Source: Laedolimicola ammoniilytica (GTDB lineage Bacteria; Bacillota; Clostridia; Lachnospirales; Lachnospiraceae). Taken from it: a stretch of 64,000 nucleotides of DNA. The translations under genes and the position numbers were made by a program. Location: contig NZ_JAOQKC010000006.1 in the NCBI RefSeq assembly GCF_025567165.1, positions 128,836 through 192,835 on the forward strand, in the 5' to 3' direction. Shown in pieces: positions 53,004-61,181 of the stretch (the first letter of the stretch is position 1; every line of letters starts with the position of its first letter). Under the pieces are notes generated by a model. That model searched no databases and was not told where the DNA came from. It worked only from the letters and a program-made list of their open reading frames with translations.

Positions 53004-53729
53004 TCATTGATTTTTATAGAGCTTCAATTTACACAGTATATTTTTTATCTGATATTTCCACTCTGTTGTCCCATAGGAGATTCCAATGCTACCGGATGTT
53101 CCCTGAAATCTGGGATATTCCGGCGTATTTCTGAAAGCAAGCCTATTTTCTTTCAGGCATTTCCAGAACAGGTGCTCTATATAAATTCCGTCTTTATCTC
53201 TTACCTGCATATATAGTTCTAAAAAATACGTTTCATATACTTTTATAGGAATTTTATAAAACTTTGTGTCCGTCTGCTTATCTTTCCCATATATCTTTAC
53301 TGGATTAAAATAGAGGATTCCTTTTTTCATTTTTTCTATAATTTCATCCAGGTTTTCAACCGTTACACGTCCTGTAAGCTTTATAAACTCTTTTTCATTT
53401 TTCAAAAATCTACTATTATGAAGGGCATATTTTATTACTTCACCTTCTCCATAGCCTTTTCCATACTTCGCTACTTTATCCCCGTCTCCCTGGAAACTCA
53501 GAATCTCCAGTTTATTTTCCGGTTTTCCATCGTACAGCTGCTCTCTCAGTTTCTCTACGGCCTGTTCGTCACCGCTGTTTTCGCAAAATACCACCTTATC
53601 CACAGACTTCGCCGCCATAAGCTTCTTCAGGCTTTCCGCATATTCTCCTATTCTTTTATCCCGATCTACCAGCTGCAATGCAAATACATTTTCCCCTGGA
53701 ACCAGAGTGCCTGTAACCAAAACGATCAT
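53004..53729 (-). CDS. Unrecognised glycan-operon protein, possible sugar transferase
   Basis: A 241-residue soluble protein. I do not recognise a named family with certainty. Near residues 90-125 it has K-G-Y-G-E-G-E, then ALHNSRFLK and FIKLTGRVTVEN, a pattern that resembles small GT-A-like proteins found in capsule loci where K-I/L-T-G-R occurs after the nucleotide-binding part. An early VDKVVFCENSGD segment would fit such a fold. No signal or membrane span. It sits in the middle of the operon, 9 bases before a GT2 gene and 19 after the last of four membrane/partner proteins. A glycosyltransferase role is inference. Confidence 0.8.
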   Translation of the reverse strand: MIVLVTGTLVPGENVFALQLVDRDKRIGEYAESLKKLMAAKSVDKVVFCENSGDEQAVEKLREQLYDGKPENKLEILSFQGDGDKVAKYGKGYGEGEVIKYALHNSRFLKNEKEFIKLTGRVTVENLDEIIEKMKKGILYFNPVKIYGKDKQTDTKFYKIPIKVYETYFLELYMQVRDKDGIYIEHLFWKCLKENRLAFRNTPEYPRFQGTSGSIGISYGTTEWKYQIKNILCKLKLYKNQ

Positions 53730-53748
53730 AAAACCTTTCTCCTCATTA

Positions 53749-54534
53749 TCAGAACTTCACCAGGGTATAATGCTCCGTTATATATAAAATCTGAATTTCC
53801 CCATTACTCTCCAGCTCATCCAATCGCGGCATCGGTGCGTTCACATCCGGAGCGACAATCATGTAATTCGCTCCCAAATCACTGGCCGTATTGATCAGAT
53901 ACTGTGAATCAAACATTCCCGCTGTCATCTTGTTATGAAGATCCTGAATTTCATCCGGATATGCGCCTTCTTCTCCGATATCGGAACCATACAGCAGATG
54001 GATACTGCCGGAAACTTGCCGAAGCAACGGCAGAAAATCATCGTCTGCTATCACGGTTTTGTCTCCGTCTAAAGCATCCAGAATCAGGCAGATCTCCATC
54101 TGTTCTTCCAAATCCGGGTTTCGGGTACTGTAGCCATTCTGACTCCAGTCAGCTCTCCAGTATACACAGCTTCCCGCCCACCAGACGAGGCACAGCGCAA
54201 AGACGAGCCAGACTATTTTCTGGGAAACCTTTTTCAGGCGGCTCATCCAATGCACGAACACATACGCCATCATCTGCACCACCGGAAGTGCCCAGAGCAG
54301 ATGGAAATAGGTTCCTTCTCCGGTCAGATATCTGGTACAAACCCAGGTAAATGGCAGGAAACAGAAAAGCAGAATCCATCCCATACTGAATCCCAGGTAT
54401 CCCCGCACCAAACGATTTTTCTTTTTTAATCCGTATACATAAAGCAGCGACACCAGAAACAGGGCAAAATAGCCCTGATAGGTCATCACATCCTGATGCC
54501 ATGTAGTATGCAGAAACTCAATCAGCTCTTTCAT
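53749..54534 (-). CDS. Membrane protein with soluble C-terminal domain, partner half of module 2
   Basis: A 261-residue protein with four hydrophobic helices (about 20-36, 45-68, 78-95 and 104-124) and a soluble C-terminal half (about 130-261), probably extracytoplasmic. The C-terminal half has CLILDALDGDKTVIADDDFLP and ends with an ILYITEHYTLVKF strand. It resembles the protein at 55407-56147 in layout (spans, then a domain with an E/D-rich strand, then a terminal short strand ending in a basic-hydrophobic segment). The start overlaps the end of the upstream gene by 17 bases. The two together might form one split transporter-like or polymerase-like protein. Function unknown. Confidence 0.85.
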   Translation of the reverse strand: MKELIEFLHTTWHQDVMTYQGYFALFLVSLLYVYGLKKKNRLVRGYLGFSMGWILLFCFLPFTWVCTRYLTGEGTYFHLLWALPVVQMMAYVFVHWMSRLKKVSQKIVWLVFALCLVWWAGSCVYWRADWSQNGYSTRNPDLEEQMEICLILDALDGDKTVIADDDFLPLLRQVSGSIHLLYGSDIGEEGAYPDEIQDLHNKMTAGMFDSQYLINTASDLGANYMIVAPDVNAPMPRLDELESNGEIQILYITEHYTLVKF

Positions 54535-55405
54535 GTTCTGCTCCTCTCATTACTGCTGCTACAAATTTTACCAAAAGCCAGATCACAGCCGGAATCATAA
54601 TGCACACCCGTATGGAATCGTTCGTCCACGGATAAAGCATCAAAAACGAACCCCATATCCACTGCTTTGCTGCTCCAAAAATATTCAACACACAAACAGC
54701 AATCCCATATAGAAGACCCTTCCACTTTTTCCCTCCCAGCAGTTCCAGGCCAATGCCGTACTGCATGCTGTAAAACAGGCAGAGCAGCCAGACCGGAATT
54801 ATCTTATATACCAGGCTTAATGTATTTCCCGGGAATAAATATCCAATCAGTGCATAAAATACCGTGTAAACCGGATAACGCACGATTGCCTGTCCCTCGT
54901 AATAGGGAAGACCTGTCATCGGATTCGTAGCTCTGAGATTGCCATCCTCTAAAATCGTATTGATATAAATCGCCATACGATCCCCGTTGTATTTTTCCTG
55001 AATCGTTCCATTTTTTGAAATCTGAAGCCCTATCAGCCCGATAAAGATAAACGCCAAAAGAACTGCTGCCGTTATCGCTTTCCAATCGCGTTCCATCGGC
55101 GCAGTTTCTTTTTTTTGTCTCTTTTGTTTTCCGCCCTGTATTCCGGCTTTCACAATCCAACCTATCGCAAGAATCGTTACTGCCAGGCTTACTACCCTGT
55201 ATATGCCATAGACTCCAGCCAGTTCCCAGCGAACCAATTTACCAAGACAAAGAACTCCCCAGAGTGAAGCGAATTCCCACAGCACTCCCTCCCACCAGTA
55301 ACGTGTCCGCATTTTCAATGGTTGCCTCAGCAGAAGTTCCGCAAAGCATCCGGCCAACACCGGATACAGGAACAGGTAATATGCTATTTTTATCATATTC
55401 ATCAT
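54518..55405 (-). CDS. Multi-span membrane protein, first half of module 2
   Basis: A 295-residue protein with about eight membrane spans. Between spans 4 and 5 it has a luminal/extracellular loop with NGDRMAIYINTILEDGNLRA and PYYEGQAIVRYPVYT, similar in kind to the loop of the protein at 56161-57234 (GDVMTSLYTNT and YLLQMYPIHT). Both carry Asp, Asn-Thr-Ile and a Y-P-x-(Y/H)-T motif. These features recall integral membrane glycosyltransferases with an acidic first loop, but no family is certain. It begins one base after the upstream stop and overlaps the following gene, so it is translationally linked to both. Confidence 0.85.
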   Translation of the reverse strand: MMNMIKIAYYLFLYPVLAGCFAELLLRQPLKMRTRYWWEGVLWEFASLWGVLCLGKLVRWELAGVYGIYRVVSLAVTILAIGWIVKAGIQGGKQKRQKKETAPMERDWKAITAAVLLAFIFIGLIGLQISKNGTIQEKYNGDRMAIYINTILEDGNLRATNPMTGLPYYEGQAIVRYPVYTVFYALIGYLFPGNTLSLVYKIIPVWLLCLFYSMQYGIGLELLGGKKWKGLLYGIAVCVLNIFGAAKQWIWGSFLMLYPWTNDSIRVCIMIPAVIWLLVKFVAAVMRGAEHERAD

Positions 55406-55406
55406 T

Positions 55407-56147
55407 CTATTTCACCCGATAAATCTTACTCTTATCTGTCTCGGCCACCAGTTCAAAGTACTGGCCGCCGTCGAGAACGGTGGTATCTTTATTCATTACC
55501 ATGTACTGCAGATACTGACCTACAAGCCAATCGTGATATTCCTGTGTATCCCAGGAGATTTCTTCCTGTTTCGCCTGGTTTAACGGTTCTGAAACCGCCG
55601 GCTGCCAATACATAATTTTGATAGAAGCATCATATTGTCTTGCTGTCAAATATAGGTTTTCATCTTCGTAGAATACCCAAGGTTCTTCTGCCCCATCTTT
55701 GTGAATCAATTCTGTTGTTAGCAGTAATTCGTTCTGTACCTTATAAATATTCTCGGTCCGGTATGTTTCCGTGTCTATATTTATCGTGAAAAACGTAATA
55801 ACTACCAGAAATATACCCAGGAATATCCTTTTCCTATTAGACTGTATCTTATCAAATAGCTGAACTCCCACGTACCCCACAATCAATAATACCGGATACA
55901 TCCACAGAAAGCGATAGGCTCTTGATTCAAACCCAAATTTTGTATATAAAAGATTCATGGTATAGGAGTTCATTATAAAAATTGTATAGAAAACACTGGG
56001 AAAAATAACAGCCTTTTTTAACACTTCATTTTTTCCCTGATAAATCACATAACAGCCCGCTGCCATCAATAGAATCCAGACAGAATCTCCTATCCGTGCG
56101 AACTGAACTCCCCGGTAAAACTCATACAATTGGTTCAATAATTCCAT
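55407..56147 (-). CDS. Membrane protein with soluble C-terminal domain, partner half of module 1
   Basis: A 246-residue protein with about four hydrophobic helices (about 20-36, 44-62, 80-97 and 108-123) and a soluble C-terminal half. The latter contains EEPWVFYEDENLYLTARQYD and ends in KSKIYRVK. It is parallel in layout to the protein at 53749-54534. The ATG has GAGG nine bases ahead. It lies 13 bases after the upstream membrane protein. Function unknown; together with the upstream gene it may make up one split protein. Confidence 0.85.
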   Translation of the reverse strand: MELLNQLYEFYRGVQFARIGDSVWILLMAAGCYVIYQGKNEVLKKAVIFPSVFYTIFIMNSYTMNLLYTKFGFESRAYRFLWMYPVLLIVGYVGVQLFDKIQSNRKRIFLGIFLVVITFFTINIDTETYRTENIYKVQNELLLTTELIHKDGAEEPWVFYEDENLYLTARQYDASIKIMYWQPAVSEPLNQAKQEEISWDTQEYHDWLVGQYLQYMVMNKDTTVLDGGQYFELVAETDKSKIYRVK

Positions 56148-56160
56148 ATTATAACCTCAT

Positions 56161-57234
56161 CTACGGAATATAGAAAAGCAATTTTCCGCTTGTCTCCAGC
56201 AAATAGATATAAAGCACCGCCACACAGGGTACAAAGCAAAGAACGGCCGGCACAAGCTGCCTCCACCTTCTTCCCAGTACCACATAGCAGGCATAAAAGC
56301 TACCCGTCACAAGTGGCAGAATAAAGAAGGAGGACATTACCAGACAATAGCTTCCACACACTATCCAGAACACCAGAAACCAATTCTGCCATTTTCCATC
56401 CGATTTCACAATTCTCGCAAATAAGTAAAATAGGAATGGAATAATCAGGTTTGCCAACAGATTCTTTCCTTCTGCCATCCTATACACCAGATGCTGGGCG
56501 AATGATTCTACCACTGCTCTCTGTGCATAGGTACACCACGTGATAATCACCAGAAACCAGAAAACTTTTTTACTGTTTTCTTTGAACAGAAGTCGCCCCC
56601 AAAGATAAAATACACAGTTTACCAAAATCAGCCAGGTTGCCGTAAGCACCCACTTATTTTCAATCAGTGGATGGAGGCCTGTCACCTGGCTAACTACAGC
56701 TGTATGAATCGGGTACATCTGAAGCAAATAATTAACATCCAGATAAGCATACTTTCCTCCATCAATATAGCTGTATTGCTGTATCGTATTCGTATATAAG
56801 GAAGTCATTACATCACCGATATAATATCTGTCATCCGTAACTCCGAATAAGCTGGCTGTCACGCTTCCCATATAGACATACTGTACCAGAATCAAACTGA
56901 ATACGCCCAGATAAAACTTCGGCCTCTTCCTTATTTTCTCAACGCTCTCTTTCCAGGCCTGTCCCAGTGCTTTCCGCCCCAGCACAATCAGCAACGCCAT
57001 ACCAACCACTACCACACCGCACCACGTCTTTGTCAATGTCGAAAGTGGATAAAACTTCAGCTTCATCGGTAACGCTACGATATTAAAGAACAGGTAATAA
57101 GAGAATCCACCTGTCACCATCGCCAACGGCAGCGAAAAATCTACCCGAATCAGCCTCAGCAGGCAGGTTCCAAGCACAAAAAAGCATGTGAAATAATAAA
57201 CAGCTACCAATACTGCTATTAAAATATCGCTCAT
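56161..57234 (-). CDS. Multi-span membrane protein, first half of module 1; first gene of the glycan operon
   Basis: A 357-residue protein with about nine membrane spans. A loop near 120-165 has DDRYYIGDVMTSLYTNTIQQ and ends in LLQMYPIHT. An intracellular tail is absent; the protein ends in a hydrophobic KLLFYIP segment, as if a continuation would follow, and the next gene begins 13 bases on. I suspect a DUF6077-type or GT-C-like membrane protein in two pieces, but I am not sure. The ATG at 57234 has AAAGG ten bases ahead. It is the first gene after the operon promoter. Confidence 0.85.
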   Translation of the reverse strand: MSDILIAVLVAVYYFTCFFVLGTCLLRLIRVDFSLPLAMVTGGFSYYLFFNIVALPMKLKFYPLSTLTKTWCGVVVVGMALLIVLGRKALGQAWKESVEKIRKRPKFYLGVFSLILVQYVYMGSVTASLFGVTDDRYYIGDVMTSLYTNTIQQYSYIDGGKYAYLDVNYLLQMYPIHTAVVSQVTGLHPLIENKWVLTATWLILVNCVFYLWGRLLFKENSKKVFWFLVIITWCTYAQRAVVESFAQHLVYRMAEGKNLLANLIIPFLFYLFARIVKSDGKWQNWFLVFWIVCGSYCLVMSSFFILPLVTGSFYACYVVLGRRWRQLVPAVLCFVPCVAVLYIYLLETSGKLLFYIP

Positions 57235-57269
57235 CAAATTGCAACCTTTCTGTTTCTGTCAATCAGTTT

Positions 57270-57298
57270 ACTATATCATACTTTCCTGTGAGTAACAA
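57270..57298 (-). promoter_or_regulatory. Promoter of the 15-gene glycan operon
   Basis: On the minus strand, TTGTTA (57298-57293) and TATAGT (57275-57270) are separated by 17 bases, about 36 bases ahead of the first gene. No long leader that could hold a riboswitch is present. Confidence 0.6.
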
Positions 57299-57312
57299 GG
57301 CGGGATTTCATC

Positions 57313-58214
57313 CTACGATTTTTTCACCATGCAGCGCTTTTTAAAGAATGAAATACCATAACACAAAATCTCATCATAATCCTCTTCGAATTCTTTCGCG
57401 TACATTCTTGTATTAATCTGTCACAAGGCAGCGTCACATTCGCTTTCCAGCTTTTCCAGATTCTTTACGTATTTTGCCTCAAAAACTGCAAGTCGGCCGT
57501 GAAGCGGATCATAAACAATGACGTCGCTGCGCCCTTCTCCATGCTCTTTATTGGAATCTACCATATAACCTGCGCCCGTAAAAATACCTGCAAGGAATGC
57601 ATCAGGCTCTTCATAACATTCAGCATTTCTTTATAATAATAGCCGTTGCTGTTTGCCTTTGCCACCGGGACATCATATTCATCCACGAAAAGAATCACTT
57701 TTTTCTGATAATATCTGTTCATCAATTGTGACAGAAGCTGAATCGAACGCGACACCTCTGTTTTTTCCGCCCGACGCTCCAGGATTCTCTTGAAAGTAGC
57801 TTTATCCAGCTCACTCAAAACAGGGCTTTTTAAAAGGTACGCATGTTCCTGATAAAGACAGCTGATTTCATATACAAGCTGCTGATATGCGTCAGCAAAG
57901 CAAAGACCGTCCACATTTTTTAACGACAAAAAAATCACCGGCCACTGATTCATCCATTCCCGGCAAAGAAGCGGATTTGTTTCTATTTCAAGACCTTCAA
58001 ATAACGTTCTACTGTCCTTACGGATATCAAAAAAAGACTCCAGCATACTCATGCCCAGCGTCTTTCCAAATCGCCGTGGACGCGTAATCAGGGTTACCTC
58101 TGCTTTTGCCCTGAGAAGCTCGGCAATCAGTCCTGTTTTATCCACATAGTAAAATTCTTCGCTACGGATTTTTCCAAAATCCGAAATTCTTACCGGAATA
58201 TTCAAGCTTTCCAT
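57313..58214 (-). pseudogene. AAA-ATPase-like / PD-(D/E)XK nuclease protein, broken by internal deletion and stop
   Basis: The 5' part (58214-57558, 218 residues) is the AAA-ATPase-like domain found in many gut bacteria: ISDFGKIRSEEFYYVDKTG, P-loop TRPRRFGKT, and Walker B VILFVDEYDVPV. It then shifts frame. Reading the next frame, 57604-57421 gives AFLAGIFTGAGYMVDSNK, then GRSDVIVYDP and VFEAKY, the nuclease motif of the C-terminal domain, ended by a TGA at 57423-57421. Beyond it, more family sequence (EILCYGISFFKKRCMVKK) runs to a TAG at 57315. Intact relatives have about 200 more residues between the two parts. So this is a deletion plus a nonsense mutation, and is not functional. Confidence 0.88.
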
Positions 58215-58569
58215 TCTTGCCGGCCTTTCCCATTAAATTACTTCCAAATACAACTCGGCCAGAGTCAAAAGGTATTGACCCTGACCGATATGATCATTTT
58301 AGCATTATGAGGGTGGAATGGCAACGTCTATTTTATCTCGTATATATCATTTTCTGCCCTTTTTAGACGTATTTATTCAATTGAGTGTCACTTCTCGCTG
58401 GAAGTTAAGAGTATAATTGGAAGTTAACATATATTAAATATCATCACCCATTGTGCTTACATCAAAGTAATGGTAAAATATAAGAAATTCATTTTGGGAA
58501 TTGCGCTTGGAATATCTTCGAAGATCAGGTTGAAATAAAGAGGAAAGACCTATTATGGGGGGAACAAAT
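58215..58569. other. Low-GC gap with a weak promoter and short direct repeats
   Basis: A 355-base stretch between a pseudogene and the acyltransferase gene. TGGAAGTTAA occurs twice near 58410-58440. A possible promoter for the next gene is TTGTGC (58451-58456) and TAAAAT (58474-58479), 17 bases apart. No coding sequence is visible. Confidence 0.5.
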
Positions 58570-59562
58570 ATGAAGCAACGACTAACGTATATAGATATTG
58601 CCAGAGCAATAGGGATTCTTTTTGTTGTGCTTGGACATATAAATCAATTTTATAGAGATTCTCAAGGAATAGAGTGCTCTCAAATATTAATCTTTATTTA
58701 TACGTTTCATATGCCACTGTTTTTTATTCTTTCAGGAATATTATTTTCAGAAAAAACATTTCGTAATCTTTCGTTTTTTGATTTTTTGATTAAAAAGGTG
58801 AAGGGATTGGTCGTCCCATATTTGTTTCTGGATATTACAGCAGGTTTATATGGGACGGTTGTTTCTTCGGAAATACAGATTTCTTCTATTCTGGAAGTCG
58901 TGAAAAATACGTTAACGATTCATTGTAATGTTGGAGCAAACTGGTTTATATCGGCACTATTTATAGGAGAAATATTTTTATACTTTTTCTTAAAATATTA
59001 TCGAAGTATATATAAGTATTTTGTATGGATTCCATTTCTTATTATACCTCGGTATTATCCATTTTCAACACACTGGATAAATGTTTTTGTGCGTGGTGTG
59101 ATTGCATTTACTTTTATGCTAGTGGGGTATTACTTAAAAGATTACTATAAAAATGATGTAAATAAGCAATGGGATGTTATTGTTCTTTCGGTTGTCCTTA
59201 CCTATATAATAGCGATGCTTAATGGGCAAATTGATTTTTGGGGCAGTAGAGTGGGAAATCCAATTTTGTGTTTGATTGGTGGTCTGATTGGAGCCTATTG
59301 GGTTATTGGCTTATCGAAGAACATAAAATCTAAATTACTTGTGTTTATAGGACAAAATACAATGACAATGATGGGGACACACATGATAGTATTTGGAATC
59401 GTATGGAATTTGTGTTCAATAACATTTTTCAATATCATGCCATTGCTGACAGCAAATCTATATGGGGAAATTTTAATATTTATTTTGATAATTGCCGCTA
59501 ATTTACCAATCATGTATGTATATGATCGATATCTTCCATTTCTAATTGGGAAACGTAGGTGA
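58570..59562 (+). CDS. Acyltransferase, OafA/WecH-type (acyltransferase-3 family)
   Basis: A 330-residue integral membrane acyltransferase with about ten spans. The family opening is TYIDIARAIGILFVVLGHIN with a catalytic His, and a further motif YTFHMPLFFILSG follows at about residue 45. Such enzymes add acetyl or other acyl groups to surface polysaccharides. Base composition is clearly more A+T-rich than the surrounding genes, so it may be acquired. It is on the plus strand, away from the glycan operon, but could still modify its product. I chose the ATG at 58570 because GGGGGGAA precedes it. Confidence 0.9.
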   Translation: MKQRLTYIDIARAIGILFVVLGHINQFYRDSQGIECSQILIFIYTFHMPLFFILSGILFSEKTFRNLSFFDFLIKKVKGLVVPYLFLDITAGLYGTVVSSEIQISSILEVVKNTLTIHCNVGANWFISALFIGEIFLYFFLKYYRSIYKYFVWIPFLIIPRYYPFSTHWINVFVRGVIAFTFMLVGYYLKDYYKNDVNKQWDVIVLSVVLTYIIAMLNGQIDFWGSRVGNPILCLIGGLIGAYWVIGLSKNIKSKLLVFIGQNTMTMMGTHMIVFGIVWNLCSITFFNIMPLLTANLYGEILIFILIIAANLPIMYVYDRYLPFLIGKRR

Positions 59563-59635
59563 ATTGAAAAAGTAAAATCCACCTTGCAAAGGGGCATGCG
59601 GACGAAAAGTTGGACTGTGTAATGCCTGACATGTT

Positions 59636-61066
59636 ATGAGGTACACGCAAGAACAAATATCGACAGCACTTGTATTACTAAAAGCGACAGGATCCCCAGA
59701 CAAAGTTGTCCAAACCTTAGGGTATCCATCTGCACCAATGCTTTATCATTGGTGTAAAAAGTATCCTGAATATTACGATGTTCCAAATCAAAAGCATTGG
59801 AGACAAGCTCCAACAGAATTGAAACATGACGTAATTAAACGTTGCCTTATTAAGGGCGAGCCTGTAAAATTAGTGGCAGAAGAAATCGGATACACACCTT
59901 CCTTGATATATAAATGGATTAGGGAGTATCGGGAGAAGGCAGTGATAATCGATGCCCTGAAAAATAAGTATTCACTACCGGATCTTCTAAAAAAACTAAA
60001 CCTTGCAAAAAGTAGCTATTATTATCAAGAAAAACCCATTTATGCAGAGGATAAATACTCCAATCTTCGCAAAAGAATCATACAACTGTTTCATGAAAAT
60101 CGTGATATATTTGGTTATCGGAGAATTCATATGCTGCTTCATCGTGAGGGTATAAAAGTTTCTGAAAAAGTGGTTCGTCGTATTATGAAGCAGGAAAAAC
60201 TAATTATCAGACGAAAACGCAGACAGAAATATAACTCCTATAAAGGTGAAATAACACCTGCGGTGGAGAAGGTTATAGCTAGAGATTTCCATGCTACAAA
60301 ACCGAATCAAAAATGGCTTACTGATATCACAGAGTTTTCTATCAAAGCAGGAAAAATATATCTTTCGCCGATAATTGACTGCCTTGATGGTATGCCGGTG
60401 AGTTGGACTATAGGCACTTCTCCGAACGCAGAACTTGCCAACACCATGTTAAGGAATGCTATTGCTACACTTAAACCAAACGAAAAACCTATCGTACATT
60501 CTGACAGGGGATGCCATTATCGTTGGCCAGAATGGATACAGATAATGGAAGAAGCAAACCTTACACGATCCATGTCCAAGAAAGGTTGTTCTCCTGATAA
60601 CTCTGCATGTGAGGGCTTCTTTGGTCACCTCAAAACAGAAATGTTCTATGGATATGACTGGGATGAATATAGCATTGAAGAATTTATCCATGAGATAAAT
60701 GGCTATATGGGTTGGTATTGCAAAGATAGAATTAAATCAACACTCGGAGGACTTAGTCCTCTAGATTATAGAAGGAGTATAGGCATAGCGGTCTCGATAC
60801 AGATAATGGAAGAAGCAAACCTTACACGATCCATGTCCAAGAAAGGTTGTTCTCCTGATAACTCTGCATGTGAGGGCTTCTTTGGTCACCTCAAAGCAGA
60901 AATGTTCTATGGCATAGTCTCTCTACCGTTTACGCAAATATTAATTACTATGGACATGGATTTACCACTGTCAATCTCCTGTCTTGTTCCCGAGATAAAA
61001 TCCGCTCATTATAAGCTATCTGGTGATGGATGGGAATTCACCCAAAAACTAAGTGCTTACGAATAA
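59636..61066 (+). CDS. IS3-family (IS150-like) transposase, OrfA and OrfB fused, with duplicated tail
   Basis: A 476-residue transposase. Two N-terminal helix-turn-helix units (about 1-100: AEEIGYTPSLIYKWIREYR) correspond to OrfA, and the DDE domain (about 220-390) to OrfB: WLTDITEF (first Asp), HSDRGCHYR (second Asp) and NSACEGFFGHLKTE (Glu). In most IS3 elements these are joined by a -1 frameshift; here they are in one frame. After the normal end (DYRRSIGIAV, near residue 390) the frame runs into a second, partial copy of the Glu-motif region and then into about 48 residues without similarity to the family. Terminal inverted repeats were not found. Confidence 0.82.
   Translation: MRYTQEQISTALVLLKATGSPDKVVQTLGYPSAPMLYHWCKKYPEYYDVPNQKHWRQAPTELKHDVIKRCLIKGEPVKLVAEEIGYTPSLIYKWIREYREKAVIIDALKNKYSLPDLLKKLNLAKSSYYYQEKPIYAEDKYSNLRKRIIQLFHENRDIFGYRRIHMLLHREGIKVSEKVVRRIMKQEKLIIRRKRRQKYNSYKGEITPAVEKVIARDFHATKPNQKWLTDITEFSIKAGKIYLSPIIDCLDGMPVSWTIGTSPNAELANTMLRNAIATLKPNEKPIVHSDRGCHYRWPEWIQIMEEANLTRSMSKKGCSPDNSACEGFFGHLKTEMFYGYDWDEYSIEEFIHEINGYMGWYCKDRIKSTLGGLSPLDYRRSIGIAVSIQIMEEANLTRSMSKKGCSPDNSACEGFFGHLKAEMFYGIVSLPFTQILITMDMDLPLSISCLVPEIKSAHYKLSGDGWEFTQKLSAYE
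60535..60651 (+). repeat. 117-bp direct repeat, copy 1 (inside transposase)
   Basis: Identical to 60796-60912 except for one base (A against G, near 60635 and 60896). It encodes the Glu-motif region of the DDE domain. Confidence 0.95.
60796..60912 (+). repeat. 117-bp direct repeat, copy 2 (3' end of the element)
   Basis: Offset 261 bases from copy 1, one mismatch. It is joined to the end of the transposase reading frame and followed by unrelated sequence. Confidence 0.95.
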
Positions 61067-61132
61067 TTTTCATTTATCCGAAAAATTGGATAATCGAGTA
61101 GGAGAAAATTCCTCTTGATGAGGAATTTTCGA

Positions 61133-61174
61133 CCTCTCACACCACCGTGCGTACCGTTCGGTACACGGCGGTTC
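61133..61174 (-). ncRNA. Group II intron domain V
   Basis: This is the catalytic hairpin. Pairs ACC/GGT, GCCGTG/CACGGT and TACC/GGTA surround a two-base bulge CG and a GAAC loop. Confidence 0.8.
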
Positions 61175-61181
61175 AATCAAC

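Noticed and set aside
60535..60912. The repeat inside the IS as a CRISPR-like or phage att repeat
   Set aside because: There are only two copies, they are 117 bases long and both are transposase coding sequence.
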